A stretch of DNA of 64,000 nt from Paenibacillus_L residui (GCF_042677205.1 NZ_JBHTIU010000050.1:12169-76168), one strand, 5' to 3'. Counted from the first letter of the stretch, positions 35,011 through 44,059 are shown. The notes: generated by a model from the sequence alone, not told the origin. Numbers and translations are program-made.

Positions 35011-35705
35011 ACGGGATTGCAAAATGGCTGAAAAGCTTCCGCTTCGCTTACCAAGGAATTAAATATGCTTTAACTACCCAGCGGAATATGAAATTTCATT
35101 TTTCCGCTTCTTTTGTCGCTCTTCTCTCCGCCCTCTTCTTCCGGTTGGGCAAGTGGGACATTTTATTCATTCTGCTCGCAGTCACTCTTGTCATTGTTAC
35201 GGAGCTGATTAATACCGCAGTCGAGAAAGCGGTTGATCTGGCTATGCCGGAGGTCCATCCGTTGGCCAAAATCGCGAAAGATGTTGCCGCAGCCTCTGTT
35301 CTGGTGTCTGCGGTTTTTGCCGTTGCCGTCGGGACGATCGTGTTCTTCGAACCGCTGGAGAGATGGATAAGCGGGATTAGGGAGGAACCGGCCAAGCTGT
35401 CTTCCTCGGCGGTTTGGCTTTATCTGGGATTGGTCGCCTTTACTCTGATCGTGACAGAAACACGGTTTTCGGCCAAATCTTATGTTCGCCCGAGCTTGTG
35501 GATGGCCGTCTCCTTTTCCATATCGACGCTGATTGTTCTGTTGACTTTCCATCCGTTGGTATCCGTACTGGCTTACAGCTTGTCTGTCCTATTTTTGCTC
35601 ATACTGTATCAGAGAAGGACCCGCACGCTTCCGGCACTGGTTTTTGGAGGAGCTATTGGGATCACTGTCACGATTATGGCTTTTTGGCTGCATACGTTAT
35701 TATAG
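35007..35705 (+). CDS. dgkA: Diacylglycerol/undecaprenol kinase with C-terminal membrane extension
   Basis: Small integral-membrane lipid kinase; Gram-positive members phosphorylate undecaprenol or diacylglycerol. The kinase core is residues about 1-115: SFRFAYQGIKYALTTQRNMKFHF, ELINTAVEKAVDL (catalytic Glu region) and AKDVAAASVLVSA, with three helices. The protein continues for another 110 residues with about four more hydrophobic helices (for example AVWLYLGLVAFTLIVTE). B. subtilis DgkA is only about 123 aa, so the extension is a fusion of unknown role with no PAP2-type motif visible. GTG start overlaps the ybeY stop. Confidence 0.92.
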   Translation: MNGIAKWLKSFRFAYQGIKYALTTQRNMKFHFSASFVALLSALFFRLGKWDILFILLAVTLVIVTELINTAVEKAVDLAMPEVHPLAKIAKDVAAASVLVSAVFAVAVGTIVFFEPLERWISGIREEPAKLSSSAVWLYLGLVAFTLIVTETRFSAKSYVRPSLWMAVSFSISTLIVLLTFHPLVSVLAYSLSVLFLLILYQRRTRTLPALVFGGAIGITVTIMAFWLHTLL

Positions 35706-35740
35706 GAGTAATAGTAAAAATTTGAGGAGGGGACAGCATA

Positions 35741-36139
35741 ATGAACGATGTATCCGCATGGATTCAAGAGGCTGCATTGGCCCGCGACAAAGCATATGTT
35801 CCTTATTCGGGCTTTAAAGTGGGCTGTGCGTTGATCGGCGCGGACGGGACGATCTTCCACGGCTGCAATGTGGAGAACGGAGCTTATGGGCCGACCAATT
35901 GCGCGGAGCGGACAGCCCTGTTCCGGGCGATTGCAGACGGACAAGCCCCGAGGTCGTTTCGGGCGTTGGCGGTGATCGGCGATACTCCCGCTCCGATTAC
36001 CCCGTGCGGGGTTTGCCGCCAGGTCATGATCGAATTATGCGCGCCGGATATGCCGGTGTATATGGCCAATTTAGCGGGTGATGTCAGCGAAACGACGGTT
36101 TCCGCCTTGCTTCCCGGCGCCTTTACACTGCCAACCTGA
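35741..36139 (+). CDS. cdd: Cytidine deaminase
   Basis: Zinc enzyme deaminating cytidine and deoxycytidine to uridine and deoxyuridine in pyrimidine salvage. It is 132 aa, the short tetrameric class. The catalytic motif NCAERT (Cys54, Glu56) and the zinc pair PCGVC (Cys89, Cys92) are intact; YVPYSGFKVG and GCNVENGAYG bind substrate. GAGGAGGGGA precedes ATG 35741. It sits between dgkA and era as in B. subtilis. Confidence 0.97.
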   Translation: MNDVSAWIQEAALARDKAYVPYSGFKVGCALIGADGTIFHGCNVENGAYGPTNCAERTALFRAIADGQAPRSFRALAVIGDTPAPITPCGVCRQVMIELCAPDMPVYMANLAGDVSETTVSALLPGAFTLPT

Positions 36140-36182
36140 AATCGGTCCTTTGCGGAAAATCGCACAACGGGTATCAGGTCAT

Positions 36183-36211
36183 TTTATTTACCGTCGTCAA
36201 CATTGTATAAT
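36183..36211 (+). promoter_or_regulatory. Candidate promoter for era
   Basis: TTTATT (36183-36188), 17-base spacer, TATAAT (36206-36211), ending 18 bases before the era ATG. The -10 is perfect and the -35 weak. Confidence 0.45.
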
Positions 36212-36229
36212 ACCAGCAGGAGGGATGGA

Positions 36230-37126
36230 ATGAATCAGAAATTTCACTCAGGATTCGTCGCCATTATCGGCCGGCCGAATGTCGGGAAATCAACCTTGCT
36301 CAACCAGGTGATCGGCCAGAAGATAGCGATTATGTCCGACAAGCCGCAAACGACACGAAATAAAATTCACGGCGTCTATTCGACCGACAGCAGTCAAATT
36401 GTTTTTCTGGATACGCCCGGAATTCATAAGCCCCAGTCCAAGCTGGGCGACTATATGATGAAAGTGGCGGAAGGGACGCTTAACGAAGTAGATGCGATCC
36501 TGTTTTTGGTCGATGTGGCGGAAGGGATTGGCGGCGGGGACCGGTTTATTATAGAAAGGCTTAAGCAGGTAAATACTCCGGTACTGCTGGTGCTTAACAA
36601 AATCGACCGTGTGCATCCGGAAGAGCTGCTGCCGATAATCGCTCAATATAAAGACCTGTATTCTTTCGCCGAGATTGTTCCGGTATCGGCTCTGCAGGGA
36701 AATAATGTTGCCAACTTACTGGACATTATTGTCCGCTATTTGCCGGAAGGACCTCAATACTATCCGGCGGATCAGGTGACAGACCACCCGGAGCAATTCG
36801 TCTGCGCGGAGCTTATTCGTGAGAAAATACTGCATCTGACAAGGGAGGAAATCCCCCATTCCATCGCGGTCACGATAGAGGATATGAGGCAGGAAGAGAA
36901 CGGTGTCGTTCATATTTCGGCCGTCATCTTCGTCGAACGCGATTCGCAGAAAGGGATTATCATAGGCAAGCAGGGAGCGATGCTGAAGGAAGTCGGCAGG
37001 CAGGCGCGGGTCGATATAGAGCGGCTGCTCGGTTCCAAGACTTTTCTCGAGCTCTGGGTCAAGGTGAAGAAGGATTGGCGCAATCAGGAGCGCATTTTGA
37101 AGGATCTCGGTTTCCGGCACGATTGA
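36230..37126 (+). CDS. era: GTPase Era
   Basis: Essential GTPase that binds 16S rRNA near its 3' end and assists 30S maturation. It is 298 aa. G1 GRPNVGKST (14-22), G3 DTPGI, G4 NKID and G5-like VSAL are present; the C-terminal KH domain has GIIIGKQGAMLKEVGRQAR. The start is ATG 36230, with AGGAGGG at 5-6 bases; upstream in-frame codons overlap the promoter -10 box. yqzL and recO follow, the Bacillus order. Confidence 0.97.
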   Translation: MNQKFHSGFVAIIGRPNVGKSTLLNQVIGQKIAIMSDKPQTTRNKIHGVYSTDSSQIVFLDTPGIHKPQSKLGDYMMKVAEGTLNEVDAILFLVDVAEGIGGGDRFIIERLKQVNTPVLLVLNKIDRVHPEELLPIIAQYKDLYSFAEIVPVSALQGNNVANLLDIIVRYLPEGPQYYPADQVTDHPEQFVCAELIREKILHLTREEIPHSIAVTIEDMRQEENGVVHISAVIFVERDSQKGIIIGKQGAMLKEVGRQARVDIERLLGSKTFLELWVKVKKDWRNQERILKDLGFRHD

Positions 37127-37224
37127 TTGTAAGCAACTGTTAATAATTGCTTCGCATAGGAGCTTAAGCAATAAAGCATTCTAATGAGTAAGCATCGATA
37201 CTTTTCTTTGGAAGGGTGTTGCTT

Positions 37225-37365
37225 ATGAGAGAGTTCTATTGGGATTATTTTACCCGAACGGGAAATATAGACGCTTATTTGCTTTATAAAGACAAGGATG
37301 ATTGGCCGGAAGACGAATGGAATCTGACGGAAGAGGAGCCGGACCGCGAGGAATGGATCGACTGA
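37225..37365 (+). CDS. yqzL: YqzL family small protein
   Basis: A 46-aa protein of unknown function. It begins MREFYWDYFTRTGNIDAYLLYKD, which matches the YqzL family pattern (aromatic N-terminus, TGN-DAYLL-K core), and ends in an acidic Glu/Asp/Trp-rich tail. It lies between era and recO exactly as in B. subtilis. GGAAGGGTG precedes ATG 37225. Confidence 0.88.
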   Translation: MREFYWDYFTRTGNIDAYLLYKDKDDWPEDEWNLTEEEPDREEWID

Positions 37366-37461
37366 AGAAACGGTGCCCGGGTTGTTAAGCTTGGAGCACC
37401 GCATACAATAAATCGCCATACCTCTAAAGCGATTCGGCTTATACGGAGAGGAACGAAGCCT

Positions 37462-38208
37462 ATGCTTAACCGGACGGAAGGTATCGTTATCCGCACGATG
37501 GATTATGGGGAAGGCCACAAAATTATATCCCTCTTCACGCGGTCTATGGGGAAGATAAGCGTGATGGTGCGGGGAGCGAAGAAGGTCAAGAGCAGATATT
37601 CCGCCATTGCGCAGTTATTTACGCATGGCGATTTTGTTATTTATAAAGGCAGTCAGATGGGGACCCTGAATCACGGGGAACCGATTCATTCTTATCAAGA
37701 GATAAGAGAAGATCTGCATAAGGCTGCCTATGCCGCCTATTTGGTCGAGCTGGTCGAGCGGATGATGCCGGAGGCCGAACCCGATCTCGTCATGTTCGAG
37801 CAGCTGCTGGCCGGTCTGTCCGCGATTGCGGAAGGCAAGGATGCTATGATTGTAATTCATATCATGGAGATGAAAATATTAGCTTTGTCCGGATACCTTC
37901 CTCAATTGGAGCAATGCGTCTCTTGCGGCCGGACTTCGGGCGATATGGTATTAAGTCCTTCCAACGGGGGGATATTGTGCTCCGCATGCAAGGCCAAGGA
38001 TCATCATGCCATGCCTGTGTCCGCCAAGATTCTGCGCCTGCTTCGCTTGTTTCAGAGAGTCGATTTGCGCATGCTGGGAACGGCGGAGGTTAAGGACGAG
38101 ACGAAAGCAGTTCTGAAAGCGGCCATGAGAGGCTTTATGGATACTTATCTGGATGTCCGGTGGAAATCAAGAAGCTTCTTGGACCAGATGGAAAAGTACA
38201 AGCTTTAG
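37462..38208 (+). CDS. recO: DNA repair protein RecO
   Basis: RecFOR-pathway mediator that anneals ssDNA and helps load RecA on SSB-coated DNA. It is 248 aa. The N-terminal OB fold (MLNRTEGIVIRTMDYGEGHKI; ITLFTR-like IISLFTRSMGKIS) is followed by a helical part and a zinc finger, CVSCG (Cys about 152 and 155) with CSAC (about 173 and 176). The ribosome-binding site is weak (GGAGAGGAA). A strong stem-loop follows. With addAB and sbcDC the window encodes two end-processing routes and one loading route. Confidence 0.96.
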   Translation: MLNRTEGIVIRTMDYGEGHKIISLFTRSMGKISVMVRGAKKVKSRYSAIAQLFTHGDFVIYKGSQMGTLNHGEPIHSYQEIREDLHKAAYAAYLVELVERMMPEAEPDLVMFEQLLAGLSAIAEGKDAMIVIHIMEMKILALSGYLPQLEQCVSCGRTSGDMVLSPSNGGILCSACKAKDHHAMPVSAKILRLLRLFQRVDLRMLGTAEVKDETKAVLKAAMRGFMDTYLDVRWKSRSFLDQMEKYKL

Positions 38209-38235
38209 CTTTAGCAAGCAGTATGCACTACGATT

Positions 38236-38279
38236 ACTCCCGTCCCGAATCGGTCAGAAAAGGGGCGGGAGTGTTATTT
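38236..38279 (+). terminator. Terminator after recO
   Basis: ACTCCCGTCCC (38236-38246) pairs with GGGGCGGGAGT (38262-38272) with one G-U pair, followed by GTTATTT. Confidence 0.75.
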
Positions 38280-38700
38280 ACCAGATGGGTCGACGATTTA
38301 ACTGTATTTTATGTAGTTAAATTCAAGTGAACGGTATAAATTGATTTAAATAAATGGAAAAACTACATTTAGAATCAAGGTTTTCGCTGAAATCGTCTTT
38401 TTTGCACAAACTAGCTGCAGTTTGTCCACTTAGTTTCCGTCTTTCGCTCCGGAGGAAAAAACTAGCTGTATAAAATCCAGTTAAACGTCCAATAAGTTAT
38501 TACGTCCTGAACATCCTTTAAACGGGGTCGTTCATCCATGAAATAGTCCGACAGGAGCTTTTTGATCACCGGATTCAAATAAAATGATGAAAATGAAACA
38601 ATTTTTGCAATCATGCGTATATAATATAATGCACTACTATGAAAAACAGAGATTTCATTAGCTTTTATAAGGTTAATGTATTGAAAAAGGGGGGTTGCAC
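38280..38700. other. Intergenic region between recO and yqfL
   Basis: No gene is seen. It holds the MITE-like element at 38293-38488 and then an AT-rich stretch with two overlapping TATAAT boxes (about 38617-38629) that may serve yqfL, though no good -35 is placed. In B. subtilis this interval carries glyQ, glyS and ccpN, which are missing here. Confidence 0.6.
38293..38488. repeat. MITE-like element with terminal inverted repeats
   Basis: The left end, ACGATTTAACTGTATTTTAT (38293-38312) and beyond, is the imperfect inverse of the right end, ATAAAATCCAGTTAAACGT (38470-38488) and the bases before it, about 27 bases in all. Inside is a 7-bp hairpin ACAAACT/AGTTTGT (about 38406-38425) and CGTCTTTCGCT, shared with the repeat near 28950. 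The 196-base element has no ORF. Confidence 0.55.
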
Positions 38701-39522
38701 TTGACGGAGCCTATTTCTTCACCTGTCGTCTTTGTAGTTTCCGATTCCGCCGGCGAAACGGGAGAATCGGTTGTAAAAGCGGCTGCAGTCCAATTTTCAC
38801 CTATAAAAATAGATATTCGAAGAGCGACCTATATTCATGACCGGCAAGGAATCGATCGCATTGTGCAAACCGCTAAGCAAGCTAATGGAGTGATCGTCTT
38901 TACATTGGTTATTCCGGAGCTGCGGGACTACTTGCTGGAGCAGGCCGTTATTCAACAGGTCATTACCATTGATCTGCTGGGCCCGATCATTTCCAATCTG
39001 GAGAAAGTGCTTCATCGTCCGGCCAGGCATGAGCCGGGTATGATTCATCAATTGGATGAAGCTTATTTCAAGAAGGTAGAGGCCATTGAATTTGCCGTCA
39101 AATACGATGATGGGCGAGATCCCCGGGGAATTCTCAAGGCGGATATCGTTCTTGTCGGCGTCTCCCGGACTTCCAAAACGCCTCTGGCTATGTATCTGGC
39201 GCTGCATAAACGCTTTAAGGTGGCGAACGTGCCGCTTGTGCCCGAAATGAAGCTTCCCGATGAGCTGTTCACTATTTCGAGCAAGAAAATTGTTGGGTTG
39301 ACGATCCGGTCGGACAAGCTGAATGTCATACGGAAAGAACGACTGAGAGCATTGGGATTGGCCGGGAACGCCAATTATGCGAAGGTGGAGCGGATCAATG
39401 AGGAATTGGACTATTCCGCCTCCGTTATGTCGCGGCTCGGATGCGTCGTGATCGATGTCTCCAATAAGGCCGTCGAAGAAACCGCCAGCCTGATCGAAGA
39501 TATTATGCGGACAAGGAAATAG
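38701..39522 (+). CDS. Pyruvate, phosphate dikinase regulatory protein family (YqfL)
   Basis: DUF299-family bifunctional kinase/pyrophosphorylase; characterised relatives switch PPDK or PEP synthase on and off by ADP-dependent phosphorylation and Pi-dependent dephosphorylation of a Thr. It is 273 aa. Motifs: FVVSDSAGETGESVV at the N-terminus and the P-loop-like GVSRTSKTPLAMYLA (about 155-169). TTG 38701 is preferred because AAAGGGGGG ends 6 bases before it; TTG 38695 would abut the site. The target enzyme is not in the window. It precedes yqxD-dnaG-sigA, as B. subtilis yqfL does. Confidence 0.93.
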   Translation: MTEPISSPVVFVVSDSAGETGESVVKAAAVQFSPIKIDIRRATYIHDRQGIDRIVQTAKQANGVIVFTLVIPELRDYLLEQAVIQQVITIDLLGPIISNLEKVLHRPARHEPGMIHQLDEAYFKKVEAIEFAVKYDDGRDPRGILKADIVLVGVSRTSKTPLAMYLALHKRFKVANVPLVPEMKLPDELFTISSKKIVGLTIRSDKLNVIRKERLRALGLAGNANYAKVERINEELDYSASVMSRLGCVVIDVSNKAVEETASLIEDIMRTRK

Positions 39523-39612
39523 GTTTTTGCGAAGATTGGAAGGATTTCTTCTGTTCGAAGCGTATATATAAATGACGAATAAACCACCGGGGCGCGAAAG
39601 GAAGACGGTATA

Positions 39613-40077
39613 ATGCAGGGACCCAAAGTAATAGTCGATGCCGACGCGTGTCCGGTGAAGGCCGAAATCATCAAGGCGGCGGGCATTTATGGCGTTAGTG
39701 TGTGGATGGTCGCTTCCTTCGACCATCAGTTGTCCCCCTGCGATGGAGTTCGGGTGATCCAGGTGGACCGTTCGGATCAATCCGTCGACATGTATATCGC
39801 CAATCAACTCTCCCCTCAGGATGTGTTGGTGACTCAGGATTTCGGCCTGGCTACGATCGGCCTGGCCAAAAGAGCGCACGTGCTGTCGAACCGGGGGCAG
39901 ATTTATACCGACCGGACCATTGATTTCTTGTTGGAAAGAAGGCACGAGCAGTCCAAAAAGCGCCGTTCCGGGAAGCATACGAAGGGACCGAAACCCTTTA
40001 CCGATGAGGATCGGGAGCGATTTCTACAAACTTTGACAAAACTTTTGGGGAATTTGCAGGAAAACGGCCCAATGTAG
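39613..40077 (+). CDS. yqxD: YaiI/YqxD family protein (UPF0178)
   Basis: A 154-aa protein of the UPF0178 group, thought to have a PIN/NYN-like nuclease fold. Family motifs: VDADACPVKAEIIKAA, DRSDQSVDMYIANQL, DVLVTQDFGLA and a C-terminal RRSGKHTKGPKPFT. Acidic residues in VDADACP and VTQDFGLA could bind metal. No biochemical function is established. AAAGGAAG lies 8 bases before ATG 39613. It directly precedes dnaG, as in B. subtilis yqxD-dnaG-sigA. Confidence 0.93.
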   Translation: MQGPKVIVDADACPVKAEIIKAAGIYGVSVWMVASFDHQLSPCDGVRVIQVDRSDQSVDMYIANQLSPQDVLVTQDFGLATIGLAKRAHVLSNRGQIYTDRTIDFLLERRHEQSKKRRSGKHTKGPKPFTDEDRERFLQTLTKLLGNLQENGPM

Positions 40078-40115
40078 CGAATAGTATACGTGTTAACGAA
40101 TGAAGGTGATGAGGA

Positions 40116-41948
40116 ATGAGCTACGGACGAATTCCTGAAGAGGTCATAGAAGCCGTCTTAAAGCACCATGATATTGCCGATGTAGTGGGCAAGTACGTAA
40201 AACTGACGAAGCAGGGCCACTATTTGAAAGGATTATGTCCCTTCCATTCCGAGAAAACTCCTTCCTTTACGGTGACACCGGAAAGGCAAACCTATTACTG
40301 CTTCGGGTGTCATGCGGGCGGAAACAGCATTAACTTCCTGATGGAGATGGAAAGCTATTCCTTCGTCGAGGCCGTACGCCATATGGCTGAAGAGGCCAAT
40401 ATTCCGATTACGTGGGATACTCCTACCGGAGAAGAAACGGAGAAGCAGAAGGAAGCATCGGCTATGCTGACCGCTCACGAATTGGCCGCTAAGTGGTACC
40501 ACTATATTCTTCTAAATACGGAGCAGGGAAAGCATGCGCTTGAATATTTGCGTTCCCGGGGATTGAGCGATAAATGGCTCGATTTTTTCCAAATTGGTTA
40601 CGCTCCGGCCATGAAGGATAAGTTGTTTCAGTTTCTGCTCAAACGGGAGCTGCCTCAGACATTGCTTGAGAAGGCAGGTCTTATCGTGGAGCGATCGGAT
40701 GGAAGCGGCTTTGTTGATCGGTTTAGGGACCGGATCATCTTTCCGATTCATGATTATAAGGGGAGGGTCATAGCTTTTGCAGGACGTGCGCTCGGGGATT
40801 TGCAGCCCAAATATTTAAACAGTCCCGAGACGCCGCTATTTAACAAAAGCCGTCAATTGTTCAATTTGCACCATGCCCGGCCAGCGATACGAAAATCGGG
40901 GCATGCCGTTCTTTTTGAAGGATATATGGATGTCATTAAAGCGTGGGAAGCGGGCGTGGTGAACGGGATGGCGACGATGGGGACGGCTTTAACCCAGGAA
41001 CATGCGCTGGCGCTGCGCAGATTGGCCGATCGGGTCGTTATATGTTATGACGGAGATCGGGCCGGTCAAACGGCCGCGTACAAAAGCCTGCCTATCCTGG
41101 AGAAGGCAGGGCTGCAGGTTAGAGTGGCTTATATTCCCGACGGCGCGGATCCCGATGAATATATTACGGCTAGAGGAGCGGATAAATTTCGATCGGAAGT
41201 GCTGGATTATGCCATGTCGGCGGTCCAGTTCAGATTGACCTATATCCGCAGCAACTTTAATTTTAAGGACAAGAACGATACGGTCCGCTATTTGAAGGCA
41301 GCCGCAAGGATAATAGCGGAGATCTCATCGCCTATAGAGCGGGAGCACCATGTCAAGGCTTTGTCCGATGAATTTTCTTATCCGGTGGAAGCGATCAAGC
41401 AGGAAATGAACGAATTTCGCCAGCAATTTCTAAAAATGCAGGAAAACGGGGATAATAACGAAAATCCGTGGAATAATGTAATAGATAATAATAGAGCTAA
41501 GGATGAAGCCCCCTCCCTATTACCTGCTTATCATATTGCGGAAATCAAACTGCTTGCTGCCATGATGCTGGACCGGGATATTGCGGAAGAGGTCAGTATA
41601 AGGATCGGGGACCAATTCAATATAGAAGATCACGCAGCCCTGGCTGCCTATTTGTACGCTTTTTATAATGAAGGGAACCGGCCAGATATCAGCCGTTTTT
41701 TGGCTTTCCTGCAAGACGAGGAACTAAGCCGGCTGGCCAGCTCTATCGCAATCCGGGAAAGCGGGCAAGGAATCAATCCTCAAGTGATAGAAGATTACAT
41801 TCAAGAAATTAAGAAAGTGCCTTGCCTGAACGCTATCAAGCAAAAGAAACAAGAGATGATCCAGGCGGAGCGTGCGGGAAATATCGTCCAGGCGGCACAA
41901 ATTGCTAGTGAAATCATCATTCTAGAGAAACAAATGAAATCATTGTAG
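40116..41948 (+). CDS. dnaG: DNA primase
   Basis: Synthesises RNA primers at the replication fork. It is 610 aa. The N-terminal CHC2 zinc-binding domain has Cys41, His44, Cys62 and Cys65 (CPFH...CFGC). The RNA polymerase core contains RFRDRIIFPIHD and the TOPRIM motif FEGYMDVIK (about 266-274) with CYDGDRAG. The C-terminal helicase-binding domain (about 460-610) is less conserved. AAGGTGATGAGG precedes ATG 40116. It is in one transcriptional unit with sigA. Confidence 0.97.
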   Translation: MSYGRIPEEVIEAVLKHHDIADVVGKYVKLTKQGHYLKGLCPFHSEKTPSFTVTPERQTYYCFGCHAGGNSINFLMEMESYSFVEAVRHMAEEANIPITWDTPTGEETEKQKEASAMLTAHELAAKWYHYILLNTEQGKHALEYLRSRGLSDKWLDFFQIGYAPAMKDKLFQFLLKRELPQTLLEKAGLIVERSDGSGFVDRFRDRIIFPIHDYKGRVIAFAGRALGDLQPKYLNSPETPLFNKSRQLFNLHHARPAIRKSGHAVLFEGYMDVIKAWEAGVVNGMATMGTALTQEHALALRRLADRVVICYDGDRAGQTAAYKSLPILEKAGLQVRVAYIPDGADPDEYITARGADKFRSEVLDYAMSAVQFRLTYIRSNFNFKDKNDTVRYLKAAARIIAEISSPIEREHHVKALSDEFSYPVEAIKQEMNEFRQQFLKMQENGDNNENPWNNVIDNNRAKDEAPSLLPAYHIAEIKLLAAMMLDRDIAEEVSIRIGDQFNIEDHAALAAYLYAFYNEGNRPDISRFLAFLQDEELSRLASSIAIRESGQGINPQVIEDYIQEIKKVPCLNAIKQKKQEMIQAERAGNIVQAAQIASEIIILEKQMKSL

Positions 41949-41990
41949 GTTCTACCTTTTGATGATTCTAGGTAGGAGGGAGCAGACATT

Positions 41991-43112
41991 ATGGCGAACG
42001 AACATCATACGGAGCTGGAAACAGAATTGACTTTGGAACAGGTTAAGGATCAATTAATCGAATTGGGTAAAAAACGATCCACACTTACTTATAAAGATAT
42101 TATGGAGAAATTGGCCCCGTTCGATCAGGATCCGGAGCAGATCGATGAATTTTTCGAACAATTGTCCGAGCTTGGAATCGATGTCGGCAACGATTCGGAA
42201 GAAGATGTTCTTCCTATCGGAGATGATGAGCAGGAGCACGACGAGTTTAATTTCGACGACGATTTATCTCTGCCCCCGGGAATTAAAATTAATGATCCGG
42301 TCCGTATGTACTTGAAAGAAATTGGCCGCGTTCCGCTTTTATCTGCAGAAGATGAAGTCGACCTTGCCAAGAGAATAGAGAATGGGGACGAAGAAGCGAA
42401 GCGCAGACTGGCCGAAGCCAACCTGAGGCTGGTGGTCAGCATTGCCAAACGATATGTAGGTCGCGGAATGCTGTTCCTTGATTTGATTCAGGAAGGGAAT
42501 ATGGGCTTAATTAAAGCGGTCGAGAAGTTTGATTTTACGAAGGGCTTTAAATTCAGCACTTACGCTACATGGTGGATTCGTCAAGCGATAACAAGGGCTA
42601 TTGCCGATCAGGCGAGAACGATTCGTATTCCTGTTCATATGGTGGAGACCATTAACAAGTTAATTCGTGTCTCCCGTCAGCTGCTGCAGGAATTGGGAAG
42701 AGAGCCTACGCCGGAAGAAATCGCCAAGGAAATGGATTTAAGCACGGATAAAGTGCGTGAAATTATGAAAATTGCCCAAGAACCGGTTTCTTTGGAAACC
42801 CCAATCGGTGAGGAAGATGATTCTCATCTTGGAGATTTTATAGAGGATCAGGAAGCGCTGGCTCCGGCAGACGCGGCAGCCTACGAGCTGCTTAAGGAAC
42901 AGCTGGAGGATGTGCTGGATACATTGACCGAGCGGGAAGAGAATGTACTCCGGCTTCGGTTCGGACTGGATGACGGCCGTACCCGGACTTTGGAGGAAGT
43001 GGGTAAAGTCTTCGGAGTCACCCGGGAAAGAATCCGGCAGATCGAAGCGAAAGCTCTGCGCAAGCTTCGTCACCCTAGCCGTTCCAAACGGTTAAAGGAT
43101 TTTCTAGAATAA
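41991..43112 (+). CDS. sigA: RNA polymerase primary sigma factor SigA (RpoD)
   Basis: Housekeeping sigma factor, 373 aa. An acidic N-terminal region 1.1 leads to region 1.2 (DPVRMYLKEIGRVPLLSAEDE), regions 2.1-2.4 (LRLVVSIAKRYVGRGM, FLDLIQEGNMGLIKAV, FSTYATWWIRQAITRAI), region 3 and region 4 with the -35-binding helix (TLEEVGKVFGVTRERIRQIE, ALRKLRHP). It ends RSKRLKDFLE. AGGAGGGAG precedes ATG 41991. A strong terminator follows, closing yqxD-dnaG-sigA. Confidence 0.98.
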   Translation: MANEHHTELETELTLEQVKDQLIELGKKRSTLTYKDIMEKLAPFDQDPEQIDEFFEQLSELGIDVGNDSEEDVLPIGDDEQEHDEFNFDDDLSLPPGIKINDPVRMYLKEIGRVPLLSAEDEVDLAKRIENGDEEAKRRLAEANLRLVVSIAKRYVGRGMLFLDLIQEGNMGLIKAVEKFDFTKGFKFSTYATWWIRQAITRAIADQARTIRIPVHMVETINKLIRVSRQLLQELGREPTPEEIAKEMDLSTDKVREIMKIAQEPVSLETPIGEEDDSHLGDFIEDQEALAPADAAAYELLKEQLEDVLDTLTEREENVLRLRFGLDDGRTRTLEEVGKVFGVTRERIRQIEAKALRKLRHPSRSKRLKDFLE

Positions 43113-43118
43113 TTCCGT

Positions 43119-43152
43119 TTGGCCTTTCTGCTTGCAGTAAGGCCAATTTTTT
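43119..43152 (+). terminator. Terminator after sigA
   Basis: TTGGCCTT pairs with AAGGCCAA across a 12-base loop and is followed by seven T. Confidence 0.92.
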
Positions 43153-43230
43153 TCGGATAAACGGGTTGAAGCTGAGCACTGTATGACAGGCTCCCGGCTT
43201 GTCTCATCCCGTTGGAATGAGGTGAACGGT

Positions 43231-44058
43231 TTGGAACCGGAGAGAAGAAAGCTGATTATCCGGGAAATTAGGGAATGGCGCAGCAGCCGGTTGCTTCCCG
43301 AGCAGTACTGCGATTTCCTGCTCAATCTGTATCAAGACGATCCGGAGGACAGGAATGATCGGGGCTGGCATGGGCTGTCTCCGGCCGCTATTCGTAAAGG
43401 AAGCCTTCGCAGTTGGTTATCATTTTTTGGAACTGTTGGGATAATTTGTTTGATTGCTTTTAATTTTAACTCTTTTCCCCTCCCATTGCAAATAGCCGCC
43501 GTTTCCTTTTTCGTTATTGTATGCTACGGCTTTGGGATACGTTTGCGGAACCGGCTTCCGGTTCTTTCCTGCATTTGCATGGGGGCTGCTTCCTTGCTGC
43601 TTTTGGCAGGAGGGGTGAATCTGTTAGGCAGCGCGGGTGCTGCGGAGACAGTACTGTCTGCCTATGCCGCAGCCTGTGCAGTCATCTGGATGGTAGCGGG
43701 CCTGTCAGCCAGGCTGCCCTTGTTTCATTTCGCCGGATGGATTCTGCTTCTGGTCATATATGCATCCATGCTAAATCGCTACCTGCTTCATCCGGATTGG
43801 ATAGAGCTGGAGATGGCATGGATTCCTGGCGGAATTTTGCTAATATGGGTTGGATGGCTGCTGCACAGGCATCATCGATCGGCCGCTTCGGTATTATTGG
43901 CGGTTGGAGCCCTGATTTGGTTCATCCCCGAGGTTTACGGTTATGTGAACAGTGATTTTCCTAAAGAGGCATTGCAGCTTCTCTGGCTGGGCAAATGGGC
44001 CGCAGCAGCAATCATTTTATATATGTTCAGAAAAAAATGGACCGATTGGATTGTTTAG
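43231..44058 (+). CDS. Hypothetical polytopic membrane protein
   Basis: A 275-aa protein of unrecognised family. A charged cytosolic N-terminal domain (about 1-60, EPERRKLIIREIREWRSSRLLPEQYCDFLL) resembles a small helical domain, then about 7-8 hydrophobic helices follow, many rich in Leu, Ala and Gly. The layout resembles DUF2157-type membrane proteins, but this is only an impression. TTG 43231 is chosen because GAGGTG lies 6 bases upstream. trmK starts one base after the stop, so they are probably cotranscribed. Confidence 0.82.
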   Translation: MEPERRKLIIREIREWRSSRLLPEQYCDFLLNLYQDDPEDRNDRGWHGLSPAAIRKGSLRSWLSFFGTVGIICLIAFNFNSFPLPLQIAAVSFFVIVCYGFGIRLRNRLPVLSCICMGAASLLLLAGGVNLLGSAGAAETVLSAYAAACAVIWMVAGLSARLPLFHFAGWILLLVIYASMLNRYLLHPDWIELEMAWIPGGILLIWVGWLLHRHHRSAASVLLAVGALIWFIPEVYGYVNSDFPKEALQLLWLGKWAAAAIILYMFRKKWTDWIV

Positions 44059-44059
44059 A

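Noticed and set aside
38797..39978. 393-codon minus-strand ORF spanning yqfL and yqxD
   Set aside because: It crosses two confirmed plus-strand genes and shows no family signature.
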